From contig CANQQG010000001.1 in NCBI GenBank assembly GCA_947625875.1, forward strand, positions 1 to 64,000: a DNA stretch of 64,000 nt, read 5' to 3'. Under the pieces are notes generated by a model, which worked only from the letters and a program-made list of their open reading frames with translations, was not told the origin of the DNA and made no database searches. A program made the position numbers and the translations under genes. This document shows positions 62,300 to 64,000 of the stretch, piece by piece (within the stretch, counting starts at the first letter, position 1; every line of letters begins with the position of its first letter). The stretch is from an uncultured Lachnospiraceae bacterium (GTDB lineage: Bacteria; Bacillota; Clostridia; Lachnospirales; Lachnospiraceae).

Positions 62300-62866
62300 C
62301 TACTTAACTTTCTTTTTGATCGCGTTGACCGCTTTATGGTTCTGGCTCTGATAAGCCTTGATGATCTTTGCATCATCCCCGCTTTCCAGTACGCTGTCGC
62401 TGACTGTCCCAAGCATGATAAAGCAGACATATTTCCCGTTCGTATACACTTTGCTCGCCTGTATCTTGGTCAGATTTGCCGGGTACTGGCAGGTATTTTC
62501 TTTTAATTTTTTCTGATAGGCGCGGATCGCCTTTAAGGTCTTCTTTTTTGCGCTGGCATTTTTCGTCTTAATGATCACCAGCTCGTCCACATGCGCGCTG
62601 ATCATCGGCACTTCCGCAAACGCCGACGTATACCACGCGGAAGACACCCCGTAGCGTTCCCTGATATCCGCCTTTTCCAGACGGTAATTCGGCAGATAAT
62701 CGCTGCCATACGCCTGTTTTACCGCCGACGCAACCGCGGACGCTGACGGTTTTGCCGCCGCTTCCACAGAAGCGATCTCTGTCTCCGTCTCCACGTAACC
62801 CCCCGCGGCAATGCCGCCGATTCCCAATGCCGCCGCTAAAAGCAGGCTCAATACTTTTTTCCTCAT
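62300..62866 (-). CDS. DUF4358-family secreted protein
   Basis: 188 residues. Signal peptide (KKVLSLLLAAALGIGGIAAG), then ASAVKQAYGSDYLPNYRLEK, SAHVDELVIIKTKNASAKKK and YVCFIMLGTVSDS, the DUF4358 arrangement. Such genes are common partners of DHHW/MBOAT clusters. The start is the internal Met after AAAGGAGAAGC. It lies between two DHHW genes, about 120 bases from the first. Confidence 0.82.
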   Translation of the reverse strand: MRKKVLSLLLAAALGIGGIAAGGYVETETEIASVEAAAKPSASAVASAVKQAYGSDYLPNYRLEKADIRERYGVSSAWYTSAFAEVPMISAHVDELVIIKTKNASAKKKTLKAIRAYQKKLKENTCQYPANLTKIQASKVYTNGKYVCFIMLGTVSDSVLESGDDAKIIKAYQSQNHKAVNAIKKKVK

Positions 62867-62987
62867 ATGCGCTTCTCCTTTCTTTCCATCCAAAAACCGT
62901 TTTCCGGACAATCTGTTTTTGCTCCTGTGCCCTCATTATATCGGATATGCGCACGAAACGCAACCTCACATTTTTTCCAGCCTGCGT

Positions 62988-64000
62988 TTACAGCAGCAGT
63001 TTCACCAGATTGCGGTCGTTAATAAAATTGCTCATCTCATAACAGAACAGCGTCTCGTCCCACCCCTCGGACATCAGATCCGAAATTGTTTCATTATAAT
63101 AACGCAGATCGATCATCGTAATCTGCGCGTAAGCATCCAGCAGATACGGAACCATGCTGTTCGCATAAGAATCCTTAAAAATCAGCAGCCGCCCGTTCGC
63201 CTGCGCAGACGGATTTTTTATCGTCAGCCGCCCGTAATTCCCGCCGAAATAAACCGCATACTGATCTTTCATGGAAAGCCTGCTTTCATCATAAATGCCA
63301 TTCAGCTCCGGCATGATCCTTGCGCCGTCCATGCCGCGCGCATCCGCAGGCGGGCCATCGGTTTCTATCACAAGCCCCTGCGGAAGCGCACATGGCGCCG
63401 CAAGCTCCTCCGGCTTTACCGGCCAAAGCCCCGCCACCTTTGAATACACTGTGCCATAGAAATCCCGGCTCACTGTCCGCACGTCAAATGCGGCCTGCGG
63501 CGCGATCGTTTTCCCCTTTGAATACAGATATACGCCCGCGCCAATATACGCCCCGTCTGTCGTCCAGTGATGATCCGTATAAAAATACAGCTTTTCCTTT
63601 TTTCTCAAATGCCGCTCCATTTCCGGCCCCACCTGTAAAAAACGCACATTGCCCGCGCCGCACAATGCTTCGCCCGCCGCCTCATACGGCGCGCTGTCGT
63701 AGATGACAGCATGCTTCGGCAGCTTATCCTTTTGTAGCGTCGCCGGGCTCGGAATAAGCATCACAGATACGTCCGCCCCGGTCTGTGCCGCCAGCTCCGC
63801 AATATAGCCCAGATTATTCCGGTAATTTTTCATGGACAGATCGCTGTCCGTCACCTTATGAAACAGCGCATAATCTTCTCCGATATAAACATCATTCACT
63901 TCTCTTTGAAAAAGCAAAAACTGCGTCATGCCCGCAAGCTGCACCCACTTATCCCGCAGCGCAAACTGGTCGCCCGCCGCCTCCGTCAGATCCCGCTGCG
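62988..64000 (-). CDS. DHHW-family protein, copy 1 (partial at window end)
   Basis: At least 337 codons are open to the window edge; the N-terminus is missing. The visible part includes GADVSVMLIPSPATLQKDKL, the signature YFYTDHHWTTDGAYIGAGVY, VYFGGNYGRLTIKNP and LLIFKDSYANSMVPYL. The frame runs on through the last 56 bases (QRDLTEAAGDQFALRDKW), so the GTG at 63944 is not the true start. It is the first DHHW gene of the cluster and probably anchored outside the membrane like its neighbour. Confidence 0.85.
   Translation of the reverse strand, partial: QRDLTEAAGDQFALRDKWVQLAGMTQFLLFQREVNDVYIGEDYALFHKVTDSDLSMKNYRNNLGYIAELAAQTGADVSVMLIPSPATLQKDKLPKHAVIYDSAPYEAAGEALCGAGNVRFLQVGPEMERHLRKKEKLYFYTDHHWTTDGAYIGAGVYLYSKGKTIAPQAAFDVRTVSRDFYGTVYSKVAGLWPVKPEELAAPCALPQGLVIETDGPPADARGMDGARIMPELNGIYDESRLSMKDQYAVYFGGNYGRLTIKNPSAQANGRLLIFKDSYANSMVPYLLDAYAQITMIDLRYYNETISDLMSEGWDETLFCYEMSNFINDRNLVKLLL

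Noticed and set aside
1..64000. tRNA, rRNA, CRISPR array, intact prophage or transposase
   Set aside because: No tRNA-like cloverleaf, rRNA signature, spaced repeat array, integrase or transposase frame was noticed on either strand; reading by eye could miss a single tRNA.

Overview
The window looks like a chromosomal segment of a spore-forming, anaerobic Gram-positive bacterium of the Clostridia, most likely Lachnospiraceae from the gut. The basis is family-level: SpoVAD/SpoVAE spore proteins, a sensory-type [FeFe]-hydrogenase fused to a chemotaxis signalling domain, DUF3793/DUF2325/DUF4358/DHHW families typical of Clostridia, PadR-DUF1700-DUF4097 and GH53/GH42 galactan use. G+C is near 50 percent by eye except for AT-rich patches at about 7.8-8.2, 23.8-26.3 and 59.4-60.9 kb. 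Most genes are on the minus strand. I saw no rRNA, tRNA, CRISPR array or intact transposase.

Layout. 0-4.7 kb: secreted Ig-like protein, lipoprotein, spoVAE-spoVAD, then an apparently metal-regulated DUF3793 unit with a 19-codon flavodoxin relic coupled to DUF2325. 4.7-8.2 kb: zinc/cadmium efflux operon (CadC-like ArsR repressor, separate HMA protein, P-type ATPase) and an MNT/HEPN pair. 8.2-12.5 kb: hydrogenase-MCP fusion and a PadR envelope-stress-like operon. 12.5-18.2 kb: helicase/AlbA-like relic, GH13 enzyme, Fe-S aldo-keto reductase, and a decayed sugar ABC importer (intact binding protein, truncated permease). 18.2-26.4 kb: lipoprotein esterase with an 11-residue repeat, MacB/FtsX-type ABC exporter, three paralogous secreted proteins, a duplicated leader fragment, two overlapping small ORFs, and a candidate plus-strand small RNA.

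26.4-36.8 kb: an oligopeptide ABC importer of unusual build. OppC carries a seven-repeat RCC1 propeller outside the membrane, OppF carries a coiled-coil insert of about 190 residues, and the operon leader holds a long near-perfect RNA hairpin. PepF, which would cut imported peptides, and a HAD phosphatase follow. 36.8-45.2 kb: one long minus-strand run of parE, parC, folC, folE, HD-domain protein, folP and a folB-folK fusion, with a LexA-like box before parE. 45.2-46.2 kb: a nucleotidyltransferase that has lost its catalytic core and a small helical protein.

46.2-59.4 kb: a galactan/galacto-oligosaccharide locus: divergent GH42 beta-galactosidase, a LacI regulator, two paralogous binding proteins, two permeases, a large unrecognised protein, a zinc-ribbon protein and GH53 endo-galactanase. 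Shared LacI-like operators sit at the promoters. 59.4-61.0 kb: AT-rich island with two accessory genes. 61.1 kb to the end: DHHW and DUF4358 proteins of a probable polymer O-acetylation cluster, cut by the window edge.

All family names come from reading motifs by eye. No database search was possible.
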